Positions 43,126-50,382 of a DNA stretch of 64,000 nt are shown piece after piece; within the stretch, counting starts at the first letter, position 1, and each line of letters opens with the position of its first letter. The notes beneath the pieces are model-generated. The model was not told the DNA's origin, ran no database searches, and worked only from the letters and a program-made list of their open reading frames with translations. This DNA is from an uncultured Anaerolineales bacterium (GTDB taxonomy: Bacteria; Chloroflexota; Anaerolineae; Anaerolineales; Villigracilaceae), in contig CALFXA010000215.1 of the NCBI GenBank assembly GCA_937928015.1, positions 1 through 64,000 on the forward strand, given 5' to 3'. A program made the position numbers and the translations under genes.

Positions 43126-44067
43126 CTACCGGGCACGAGCCAGGTCCTCGCGGATCCAGGCCACAGTCTCGGTGATGGCCTGCTTCAACGGGGTGCCGCT
43201 CCAGCCGAAGGCCTGTTCCGCTTTGCGGGTGTCGATGATGAAGGGCTGAGTCCACTCGTACATCATCTCGACCGTTTCGCGCATCGTCGGGTTGAACAGG
43301 CCCAGAAAACGCATCATGGTCGCGCCTGCCGCCAGATATTTGACCTTGTGTCCCAGTTCGCTTTCCAGCATGGATACGAACTCCGCCTGCGTGACGGCGG
43401 CCGGGCTGGGCGTGAACCAGACCTGACCGAGTGCTTCGTCGTGCGTCCCGAGCGCGGCCAGCAGTTTGCCGAAATCGGGCGCATACGAGAACGAGTGCGG
43501 TTGGTCCATTCTGCCGAGCAGGTTGATGGTCTTGCCCTGAACCGCGGGACGGATCGCCAGGTCAGTGACGATGTGATCGTCGGGGCCGAAGAAGTTGGAA
43601 GCGCGCGCAATCGCGGCGCGGACCTTCCCGCTGCTGTGGGCTTCCATCACGGCTTCGGCCATCTCGCCGCGCATTGTTCCCTTTTTTGTGTGGCACTGAT
43701 ATGGCATATTCTCGCGGATGGGTTGTCCGTGCGTATCGCCGTACATGTAGAGGTTATCGGCCACGATGAACTTCGCGGAGTTGGCCGCGGCCGCTTCGAG
43801 AATGGCGGATTGGAAGCCCAGAAACTTTTCAGTCCACTCGTAATAGGCGGGCTGGGCGCATTGATAGACGGCCGCTGCCCCACAAGTCAGCTCCTTATTT
43901 TTGGCGGTGTCATACGCATCGCCAGCGACGATCTCTGCGCCTGCTGGCAGATTGTCCGTTTTGCCCGAGCGGTTGATCAGGCGCACCTGCTTGCCCTGCT
44001 TGAGCAGTTCGCACGCCGTCCACTTGCCGAGCGGACCCGTTCCAAAGATGACATGTAATTCACTCAT
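43126..44067 (-). CDS. NAD(P)-dependent epimerase/dehydratase-family Rossmann protein
   Basis: 313 residues. The nucleotide motif is GTGPLG (9-14), a variant of the extended-SDR GxxGxxG. VYQCAQPAYYEW, ADNLYMYGD and ARASNFFGP follow. The usual YxxxK lysine segment is replaced by CHTKKGTMR, so activity as an epimerase is doubtful; related proteins act as nucleoside-sugar epimerase-like reductases. The ATG at 44067 has AGGAGTG upstream. It lies 24 bases after the DUF2306 gene and 15 before the membrane protein gene in the same operon. Confidence 0.83.
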   Translation of the reverse strand: MSELHVIFGTGPLGKWTACELLKQGKQVRLINRSGKTDNLPAGAEIVAGDAYDTAKNKELTCGAAAVYQCAQPAYYEWTEKFLGFQSAILEAAAANSAKFIVADNLYMYGDTHGQPIRENMPYQCHTKKGTMRGEMAEAVMEAHSSGKVRAAIARASNFFGPDDHIVTDLAIRPAVQGKTINLLGRMDQPHSFSYAPDFGKLLAALGTHDEALGQVWFTPSPAAVTQAEFVSMLESELGHKVKYLAAGATMMRFLGLFNPTMRETVEMMYEWTQPFIIDTRKAEQAFGWSGTPLKQAITETVAWIREDLARAR

Positions 44068-44091
44068 GACGTCACTCCTGATTATTTTGTC

Positions 44092-44793
44092 TTACGCTTC
44101 CGAAAAGGCATGGGTTTCACGAACTGCGGCCTGTGGCGCACGGCGGCGCTGAATGATCCATTCCGCCACGATCAGGTTGGGCACCCAGCACAGCCACATC
44201 ACTACGCGGTAGGCTTCCACGAACAGCGCGTTGAAATCCCCGTGATAGGCGGTTTGCAGGGACGGAATCTGCGTGCCGATCAAAATACCCAGCCACAGCC
44301 GCAGGGTGACAGCGGCAAAGGTCAAGGCAAAACTGCGGGTCATCCATTCACGATGCGCGGTCACATTCCCAGCGCGGATGCTGGCATAGGCCATCCAACC
44401 TGTCACCAGCCACAACACCCCCAGCATCGACAATCCGATCTGCCCGACCAGGCCCGAGATGATTCCAGGCGCGATGACCAATGCCGATACCCCACCCAAC
44501 AGGATGCCAACCAGATACAAGCGTCCCATCCAACGATGCAAGTTTGGCCTGCGCTGACGGAGGCCCTTCAAGAATTGGAACGGACCGAGCAGCAGGGCCA
44601 GTCCGCTTGAAAAGGCATGTACGAATAGCCCCGCATAGCGAATGGGCGTCTCATGGGCGTAACGTGCAGTGGCGTTATTGAAATTGGCAGGGTTGAGCGT
44701 CACGTACGGCGCAACCGCCACAAGGGTCACGGCAATGGCGAGGAAAGCCATCAGACCCCACGGCCAATATTGTTTGAAAGCGGCTTTGTTCAT
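44092..44793 (-). CDS. DUF2306-family membrane protein
   Basis: 233 residues with about seven hydrophobic helices and the family pattern RRPNLHRWMGRLYL (helix-linking histidine) followed by ALVIAPGI and AHREWMTRSFALTF. Function of DUF2306 is not established; members are found beside redox or stress genes. The ATG at 44793 has AAGGAGAA upstream. It follows the double flavodoxin gene by 27 bases and belongs to the TetR-led cluster, which suggests induction together with the flavodoxin-like reductase. Confidence 0.83.
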   Translation of the reverse strand: MNKAAFKQYWPWGLMAFLAIAVTLVAVAPYVTLNPANFNNATARYAHETPIRYAGLFVHAFSSGLALLLGPFQFLKGLRQRRPNLHRWMGRLYLVGILLGGVSALVIAPGIISGLVGQIGLSMLGVLWLVTGWMAYASIRAGNVTAHREWMTRSFALTFAAVTLRLWLGILIGTQIPSLQTAYHGDFNALFVEAYRVVMWLCWVPNLIVAEWIIQRRRAPQAAVRETHAFSEA

Positions 44794-44820
44794 TGAATTC
44801 TCCTTGGCAAATAATATTTA

Positions 44821-46101
44821 TCAACTCACTTTATATGGTCGGGCCTTCAAAGATTTCTCTGCACCATACTCCCTTGCCCAACGCTTCCAGCCGAATACGC
44901 CGACAAAACGGTAAAGCCAATGGGGGATGACGGGACCGGCCATCAGGTCGCGCGCGGAGCCTGGGATGGGTCGCCCATCCGCAAGCGACTCGGCCGCGAA
45001 GTCGAGCGCCTTCTTGAGCGGAATCGCGCGCCCGTCCATCTTGTTCAGCGGCACGCCGTGGACGATGCCTTCGCCGCCGCCCAGGGCCAGCGACCCAAGC
45101 CAGGTCATGCCCGCCTGACGGGCAAATTGCGCGCAGATGGCCAGGGCCGTGTCATTGTGACTTGCCTCGGGGAATCCGCAGTTGGCGATGGCGGCGAAAC
45201 CTTGTGTGACCTTCACACTGGCACGGTGTGCGGCGATCTTCTCCAGCGCGGCGATGACAGGCGCGGGCAGGCTGTCCACGTAGAGCGGGAAGGCCAGCAC
45301 CACCAGGTCGGCGGCGTCGAGTTTCTCCAGCGTGAGGCGCGTCCGTTCGGCGGAGTTGAACGAGGTGTAGACCTGCACCGTCTCGGCCTCGATTCCACGT
45401 GCGGAGAGTTGCTCCATCAGGTAACCGCCCAGGGAAGCGGATGTGCTCTTCTGCGTGCGCGGACTCCCCACCAACAGCACGGTGCGCTGGACAGGAGCGG
45501 CCACAGCGGAGAAAACGTCCACCCGCGGCAGGGCAGGCACGGGCGTGGACTCCTTGCGTCGCACGGCAGCCAACCAGCTACGGAGTTGCACATCCACATC
45601 CGAGGTCGAATCCACGATCCCGCATACCGCCGTCGAGGAATACATATTGAGAGCGTTACGATGTACGAGATGACGGAACACGGCCTCGGCTTGCGCATCT
45701 GGAGAATCGGTCCAGCCGATGGTGAGGGTGTTGGGATAATGTCGATAACGGCGCTGATGATGGATCTCGCCGTTGATGGTTGCGAAGAAGGGCAGGATAT
45801 TCTGGATCTCATGGTCGACCATGCGCTTGAGTGCCGAGGAATATCCGCCGAAGGTGATGGGCGTGAGGTTGATGACCAGGTCACTGTGCATGATCTTCTC
45901 GGCGATGATGCGGTTGTCGTCGTTGGTGTTGCACAGGCCTGGGCTGCGCACCCAGCAGAAGAAGTCGCCCGCACAGTTGCCGATTTTCTGTTCGCGCACC
46001 GCGATGGTTTCGGCATCGGGTAGTTGCGCGTGCAGCGCGGCGCTGATCTGTGCGGCAATGGGGTCATCTTTGAAGGAGCCGTCGAGGATAAGAGTTTGCA
46101 T
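44821..46101 (-). CDS. Two-domain flavodoxin-like / NADPH-dependent FMN reductase protein
   Basis: 426 residues with two flavodoxin folds in one chain. The first (about 1-175) starts QTLILDGSFKDD and carries FCWVRSPGLCN and INLTPITFGGYSSALKRMVDH, as in iron-sulfur flavoprotein or FMN reductase relatives. The second (about 205-350) starts TVLLVGSPRTQKSTSASLGGYL, has LAFPLYVDSLPAPV, and resembles flavodoxin-like NAD(P)H oxidoreductases. The C-terminus is basic. The ATG at 46101 has AAAGGA eight bases upstream. It is the first gene after tetR in the same direction (102 bases apart) and likely a target of that repressor. Confidence 0.83.
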   Translation of the reverse strand: MQTLILDGSFKDDPIAAQISAALHAQLPDAETIAVREQKIGNCAGDFFCWVRSPGLCNTNDDNRIIAEKIMHSDLVINLTPITFGGYSSALKRMVDHEIQNILPFFATINGEIHHQRRYRHYPNTLTIGWTDSPDAQAEAVFRHLVHRNALNMYSSTAVCGIVDSTSDVDVQLRSWLAAVRRKESTPVPALPRVDVFSAVAAPVQRTVLLVGSPRTQKSTSASLGGYLMEQLSARGIEAETVQVYTSFNSAERTRLTLEKLDAADLVVLAFPLYVDSLPAPVIAALEKIAAHRASVKVTQGFAAIANCGFPEASHNDTALAICAQFARQAGMTWLGSLALGGGEGIVHGVPLNKMDGRAIPLKKALDFAAESLADGRPIPGSARDLMAGPVIPHWLYRFVGVFGWKRWAREYGAEKSLKARPYKVS

Positions 46102-46203
46102 GTCGTGTTCCTTTTGTCTGTATTCTGGCAGCATTCGAGCACCGCAACGATGGTTTCATCGTACGGGAAAAACTTTTTGAATTAGGGAGTTACAGAGGTT
46201 TTG

Positions 46204-46884
46204 TTACAGGTATTGGAGCGTCATCGTATCGATCTCACGGCGGAAGATCTCGCCCGGGTCCGTGATGACGGCCGGGTTATGATGCCCGATCTCCAGCATC
46301 ACCAGGCCATGCACACGACTCCAGATCACAACCGTCATGTACAGCACCTCGATGTCGGCGGGCTGGATCTTCTGCCAGGCTTCGAGCATCGACTGTAACG
46401 CGGGCGTCATGGGGGCCAGACGCTCGGCATGAAGCTGTCCGCTGCTGTGCAACGCCTGAACCGTGTTTGCCAAGGGCACGATGGCATTGGCCGCGGCAGG
46501 AAACGTGATGTCATCGGGAGCCACGTAGTTCGGGATGGGCGTGCCGAAGATGAGTTGGTAACGCTGAGGATGGGTGATGGCCCATTCGCGATAGGCCAGG
46601 CCCAGGGCCTTGAAACGTGCCTTGAGGTCCGCTTCGGGCAGGACGGCAATCGCCTCGATCTGTGACTCGCCCAGCGAAGTGTATGCGTCCACAATCAGGG
46701 CCGTGACCAGCGCATCGCGGTCGGCAAAGTAGTTGTAGATGGCGGGAGCGGTGATGCCCAGCTCACGCGCAATGGACCGCAGCGACAGCGCGGCCGCACC
46801 TGTCTCGGCAATCTGCCTCCAGGCGGTTTCCTTGATGGCTTCCTGGAGTTGGGGAATCTGTTGTCGGCGGGTGGGTCGGACCAT
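46204..46884 (-). CDS. TetR/AcrR-family repressor
   Basis: 226 residues. N-terminal TetR helix-turn-helix (about 12-58) with LSLRSIARELGITAPAIYNYFADRDALVTAL. The C-terminal ligand domain looks like the TetR_C_13/WHG type (REWAITHPQRYQLIFGTP, and the later VVIWSRVHGLVMLEI). The ATG at 46884 has AAGGAGCG upstream. A strong promoter upstream is overlapped by two operator-like repeats, so it probably represses itself and the redox/membrane genes that follow on the same strand. The ligand is unknown. Confidence 0.93.
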   Translation of the reverse strand: MVRPTRRQQIPQLQEAIKETAWRQIAETGAAALSLRSIARELGITAPAIYNYFADRDALVTALIVDAYTSLGESQIEAIAVLPEADLKARFKALGLAYREWAITHPQRYQLIFGTPIPNYVAPDDITFPAAANAIVPLANTVQALHSSGQLHAERLAPMTPALQSMLEAWQKIQPADIEVLYMTVVIWSRVHGLVMLEIGHHNPAVITDPGEIFRREIDTMTLQYL

Positions 46885-46901
46885 TTTCGCTCCTTAGTTA
46901 A

Positions 46902-46927
46902 TTTACAGTGTAAATATACAGTGTTTA
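46902..46927. promoter_or_regulatory. Tandem TetR operator-like repeats
   Basis: TTTACAGTGTAAA (46902-46914), a perfect inverted repeat about a central G, directly followed by TATACAGTGTTTA (46915-46927), an imperfect copy. They cover the -10 box of the tetR promoter, as expected for autorepression. Confidence 0.72.
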
Positions 46928-46941
46928 TTAAATCTTGTCAA
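46913..46941 (-). promoter_or_regulatory. Promoter of tetR and the downstream cluster
   Basis: Minus-strand TTGACA (46941-46936), 17 bases, then TATATT (46918-46913). This is a near-consensus sigma-70 promoter, overlapped by the two operator copies. Confidence 0.85.
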
Positions 46942-46956
46942 GGGGAAACCGAAAAG

Positions 46957-47018
46957 GACCTCGGAAGTTTACGGGGACACTTACTGATCAAGGCGACTCC
47001 TCTGAAACTTCCGAGGTC
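46957..47018. repeat. Long inverted repeat in the tetR-FHA intergenic region
   Basis: 14-bp perfect arms GACCTCGGAAGTTT (46957-46970) and AAACTTCCGAGGTC (47005-47018) around a 34-base loop. It lies between divergent genes, upstream of both promoters, so it is not a terminator for either. The remaining bases of the 299-base gap show nothing else apart from the promoters. Confidence 0.6.
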
Positions 47019-47121
47019 TGCTCCCTATCACCCATTTTCGAGTCGTGTCACGCCACGGGAAACCCCTGCACAGGTCCGCCGACAACTGTTCGGACTTCCG
47101 CGGGTAAGACCAAAGTACACG

Positions 47122-47150
47122 TTGACTTTTTGACTTGAAGCCTTTACACT
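47122..47150 (+). promoter_or_regulatory. Promoter of the FHA gene
   Basis: TTGACT (47122-47127), 17 bases, TACACT (47145-47150), followed by a roughly 27-base leader with a full GGAGGAG ribosome site before the ATG at 47184. Confidence 0.75.
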
Positions 47151-47183
47151 AAATCAAAATTGGTCATTGTTTCGGAGGAGTTA

Positions 47184-47759
47184 ATGGCGTTTCAATTCGT
47201 AATGCGTTCTGGTCCCACACCGGGGGCCGTCTATCCTCTCGAAGGGGATCAACTCACCATCGGGCGCGATTCGACCAATGGTGTGGCCATCAACGACCCT
47301 GAGGTCTCCCGCCGACACGCCCGCCTGACCTTCCAGGGCGGCAAGTACGTGCTCGAAGACCTGGGCTCCACCAACGGGAGTTTCGTCAACGGCCAGCGAC
47401 TAAACGGGCCGCACGTCCTCAAGGCAGGCGACGTGGTCGCCCTCGGCGAGCAAATCGTGTTGATGTACGATGCCGCCAACATCGACCCGGGTGCCACCAT
47501 CGCTTCGCCGCGCAATGCGGTGCGTATGCCGCCCGTGGCCGCGCCTGCCCCGGCTCCCGTGGCGCCGCCTCCCCCCGCCCAGAATTACGCAGGCCAGGTC
47601 CCCGGGGCTTACACCCCCCCGACCAAGAAGAACAATCTGCTGCCCATCTTCATCATCGTGGGTGTGTTGTTTTTCATCTGTCTGTGTGTCGCGGCGCTGC
47701 TCTATATCGACGCGAACTATCTGTGGTGTACGTTCTTCCCCTTCATCAACGGCTGCTAA
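47184..47759 (+). CDS. FHA-domain protein with C-terminal membrane helix
   Basis: 191 residues from the ATG at 47184 (GGAGGAG upstream). The FHA domain (about 5-98) has the phosphothreonine-binding residues: GRDS (27-30), SRRHARL (42-48), GSTNG (61-65). A Pro/Ala-rich linker (about 108-150) follows, then one transmembrane helix (about 153-176) and a short C-terminal end with NYLWCTFFPFINGC. It would dock Ser/Thr-kinase substrates to the membrane; no kinase gene is in the window. It has its own promoter and a strong terminator. Confidence 0.92.
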   Translation: MAFQFVMRSGPTPGAVYPLEGDQLTIGRDSTNGVAINDPEVSRRHARLTFQGGKYVLEDLGSTNGSFVNGQRLNGPHVLKAGDVVALGEQIVLMYDAANIDPGATIASPRNAVRMPPVAAPAPAPVAPPPPAQNYAGQVPGAYTPPTKKNNLLPIFIIVGVLFFICLCVAALLYIDANYLWCTFFPFINGC

Positions 47760-47775
47760 CCTCGACTGCCCCATC

Positions 47776-47809
47776 GCCCTCGCGAACCCATCGCGAGGGC
47801 TTTTCTTTT
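47776..47809 (+). terminator. Intrinsic terminator of the FHA gene
   Basis: 10-bp stem GCCCTCGCGA / TCGCGAGGGC, five-base loop, then TTTTCTTTT. Confidence 0.93.
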
Positions 47810-47829
47810 GGCGGAATCCGCCCGCTTCG

Positions 47830-47858
47830 TTGTACAATGGGGCTGCATTGACTACAAT
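47830..47858 (+). promoter_or_regulatory. Promoter of the AI-2E-family transporter gene
   Basis: TTGTAC (47830-47835), 17 bases, TACAAT (47853-47858), 18 bases before the ATG at 47877, giving a leader of about 12 bases. Confidence 0.6.
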
Positions 47859-47876
47859 GGATGAAGAGCAGACATT

Positions 47877-49091
47877 ATGACCGTTGAGCGCCCTGAACAC
47901 ACCTCACCCAAATGGGGTTCAACCACCAAGCTTGTGGTGGCGTTGACCTTTGTGGCCATCATGGCCGCTTTGCTGGTTAAGTTCCAATTCATCCTCAGTC
48001 CGCTGGTGCTGGCGTTGCTGTTGGCCTACCTGATTCAGCCGGTTGCCAACCTGCTGCACCGCACGCGTCTCGCGTGGGGACTCTCGGTCAGCCTCATCTA
48101 TCTGCTGATCCTGATCCTGCTGCTCGGCCTGCTGACCGTCAGCGGCGTGGGGTTGGTCCAACAGGTGCAGAGCGTGGTCACCATCGCGCAGGACGGCCTG
48201 ACCCGTCTGCCCGCCCTGATCGCGGAAGCCTCGGGCAAGGTTTATAATTTCGGCCCCTTCCAGTTCGACTTCAGCCACCTCGACTTGAACCAGGTCAGCA
48301 GCCAGGTGCTGGGCATGATCCAGCCGTTGCTCAGCCGCACCGGGTCCCTGCTGGGCACGCTGGCAGGCGGCGCGGCCAACTTCCTCGGCTGGACCTTCTT
48401 CGTCCTGTTGGTGTCCTATTTCTCCCTGCTCGAAAGCGGCGGCCTGCGCGAACGCATTCTCAGCCTCGAAATCCCCGTCTACGGCGACGACCTTGCGCGC
48501 CTGAGCCGCGAGTTGGGCCGCATCTGGAACGCCTTCCTGCGCGGACAGATCATCATCTTCTTCCTGACCGTCATCGTTTACACGGTTGTGCTTACCACCC
48601 TGGGTGTAAGTTATGCCATTGGATTGGCCCTGCTGGCCGGACTGGCGCGCTTCGTGCCCTATGTGGGGCCCGCCCTCAACTGGCTGACCCTGTCGCTGGT
48701 GGCCTACTTCCAGGTTTACAAGCTCTTCGGCATGGACCCGTTCTACTACACCCTGCTGGTGTTGGGTCTGGCCCTCTTCATCGACCAGATCTTCGATAAC
48801 TTCATTTCGCCGCGCATCATGTCGAACGCGCTCAAGGTCCACCCCGCCGCAGTACTGGTGGCGGCCATCATCGCCGCCAACCTGTTCGGCATTCTGGGCG
48901 TGGTGGTGGCGGCACCCATCCTCGCCACGGTAACGCTCTTCTGGAATTACATCCTGCGCAAGATGGTCGACCTCGATCCGTGGCCCGACCCCGAACCGCG
49001 TCAGCCACCTCCGCCGCCCGGCGGGCGGACCCTCGTCCAACTGCGCCGTTTCTGGCGGACCCTGCGCCTGCCCCGCGCCCCCAAGGCTTGA
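47877..49091 (+). CDS. AI-2E/PerM-family membrane transporter
   Basis: 404 residues with about seven to eight helices in the family arrangement: a pair at the N-terminus (LVVALTFVAIMAALLV, then LSPLVLALLLAYLI), a soluble middle segment with QVQSVVTIAQDGLTRL, and helices including GLARFVPYVGPALNW and FIDQIFDNFISPRIMSNALKVHP, which is the signature region. The C-terminus is Pro/Arg rich. Family members have been linked to AI-2 export and sodium/proton antiport; the substrate here cannot be read. A 59-residue gene follows 46 bases later. Confidence 0.9.
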   Translation: MTVERPEHTSPKWGSTTKLVVALTFVAIMAALLVKFQFILSPLVLALLLAYLIQPVANLLHRTRLAWGLSVSLIYLLILILLLGLLTVSGVGLVQQVQSVVTIAQDGLTRLPALIAEASGKVYNFGPFQFDFSHLDLNQVSSQVLGMIQPLLSRTGSLLGTLAGGAANFLGWTFFVLLVSYFSLLESGGLRERILSLEIPVYGDDLARLSRELGRIWNAFLRGQIIIFFLTVIVYTVVLTTLGVSYAIGLALLAGLARFVPYVGPALNWLTLSLVAYFQVYKLFGMDPFYYTLLVLGLALFIDQIFDNFISPRIMSNALKVHPAAVLVAAIIAANLFGILGVVVAAPILATVTLFWNYILRKMVDLDPWPDPEPRQPPPPPGGRTLVQLRRFWRTLRLPRAPKA

Positions 49092-49137
49092 CCAGCCCTT
49101 CAGGCTGTTTCTGCAAAATTCAACCAAGGAGAACCCC

Positions 49138-49317
49138 ATGTCCAACCATGACGAACCCAAGACCGAGACCCTGGCCGAGACCGAGAACTACCTGGCCTGG
49201 AAGGCCGAAGAGCCCGATGGCGAGACCACCTATCACATCGAGCTGAACAACGTCACAGTTCACTTCTTCGAAGAGGAATGGCAGGAATTCCTGCAACTCG
49301 CCAAACTGCTCAAGTAA
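49138..49317 (+). CDS. Small acidic protein, 59 residues
   Basis: MSNHDEPKTETLAETENY at the start, then LAWKAEEPDGETTYHIELN, VTVHFFEEEWQEFLQLAKLLK to the stop. Strongly acidic, with an amphipathic C-terminal helix and a beta-hairpin-like centre. The ATG has AAGGAGA at ideal distance, and codon use matches the neighbours. No family recognised. It sits between the AI-2E-type transporter (46 bases) and the P1 peptidase (57 bases) on the same strand and may be co-transcribed with the transporter. Confidence 0.8.
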   Translation: MSNHDEPKTETLAETENYLAWKAEEPDGETTYHIELNNVTVHFFEEEWQEFLQLAKLLK

Positions 49318-49331
49318 TCGAACCCCAGACG

Positions 49332-49362
49332 ATCTTGCGAAGGCTGACAGCCTTCGCAAGAT
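49332..49362. repeat. Hairpin with CTGACAG apex
   Basis: 14-bp perfect stem ATCTTGCGAAGGCT / AGCCTTCGCAAGAT with loop GAC. It has no T-run beyond TACATAC and lies 15 bases after the 59-residue gene, so it may be a mobile or structural repeat rather than a terminator. Same apex as at 41831-41857. Confidence 0.7.
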
Positions 49363-49374
49363 TACATACACCCC

Positions 49375-50382
49375 ATGAAATTGAACGATACCATCACAGA
49401 CGTGCCCGGCCTCGAGGTCGGGCACGCGCAGGATAACGAAGCGTTGACCGGTTGCACGGTCATCCTGTGCCGCAAGGGAGCCGTCGGCGGCGTGGACGTG
49501 CGCGGCAGCGCGCCCGGCACGCGTGAGACCGACCTGCTCAACCCGCTCAACCTGGTGGAAAAGGTCCACGCGGTGATGCTGGCGGGCGGCTCGGCCTATG
49601 GTCTGGATGCGGCGGGGGGCGTGATGCGCTACCTCGAAGAACACAAGATTGGATTCAACACCGGCGCGGGACTGGTGCCCATCGTCCCTGCGGCCATCCT
49701 GTTCGACCTGGGCGTGGGACGCGGCGACGTGCGTCCCGATGCGGCCATGGGCTACAAGGCCTGTGAGGCCGCGTCCACGGAGAAGGTGGCCGAGGGCAAC
49801 GTGGGAGCGGGGACCGGCGCCAGCGTGGGAAAGCTCTTCGGGGCGAAGCAGGCCATGAAGTCCGGGCTGGGCAGCGCCAGCCTCGCCATCGGCGGCGGGA
49901 TCGTGGTCGGGGCCATCGTCGCAGTCAACGCCTTCGGCGACATTCTCGATCCGAAGAACGGCGAGATCGTGGCGGGCTTGCGCTCGGCGGAGGTCGGTCC
50001 TTTTCACATCGGGGCGAAAGGTTATTTCGCCGACACGCAGGAAATGATGAAGTCGATGCTCGGGCGCAACGTGCTGGGTTTTGCCACCAAGGCCAACACC
50101 GTGCTGGCGGCGGTCGCCATCAACGCGGACCTGACCAAGGCCGAGGTCAACAAGATGGCGCAGATGGCCCACGACGGCCTGGCGCGCACCATCCGCCCCG
50201 CTCACACCATGCTCGACGGCGACACGATCTTCGCACTGGCTACGGGCGATCACAAAGTGGACGTCACCACGGCGGGCGCATTTGCGGCGGAGGCTTTGAG
50301 CATCGCCGTGCTGCGCGCCGTGCGCGCGGCCGCACCCGCGGGCGGGTTGCCCGGCTTGAAGACCGACGGGGCGACCGCTTGA
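49375..50382 (+). CDS. P1-family (DmpA/BapA-type) aminopeptidase
   Basis: 335 residues. Family features: MKLNDTITDVPGLEVGHAQ, TGCTVILC, VRGSAPGTRETDLL, and AVMLAGGSAYGLDAAGGV. The autoprocessing site is in FATKANTVLAAVAINADL, where Thr of the NTV motif would be the nucleophile, and AHDGLARTIRPAHTMLDGDTIFAL follows. These N-terminal-nucleophile hydrolases cleave themselves into two chains and hydrolyse beta- or D-amino-acid peptides, so natural substrates are often unknown. No signal peptide. The stop (TGA) overlaps the TTG start of the next gene. Confidence 0.9.
   Translation: MKLNDTITDVPGLEVGHAQDNEALTGCTVILCRKGAVGGVDVRGSAPGTRETDLLNPLNLVEKVHAVMLAGGSAYGLDAAGGVMRYLEEHKIGFNTGAGLVPIVPAAILFDLGVGRGDVRPDAAMGYKACEAASTEKVAEGNVGAGTGASVGKLFGAKQAMKSGLGSASLAIGGGIVVGAIVAVNAFGDILDPKNGEIVAGLRSAEVGPFHIGAKGYFADTQEMMKSMLGRNVLGFATKANTVLAAVAINADLTKAEVNKMAQMAHDGLARTIRPAHTMLDGDTIFALATGDHKVDVTTAGAFAAEALSIAVLRAVRAAAPAGGLPGLKTDGATA

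Noticed and set aside
47919..49160. 413-codon minus-strand frame opposite the AI-2E transporter
   Set aside because: Gln/Glu/His-rich shadow of a membrane protein gene read backwards.
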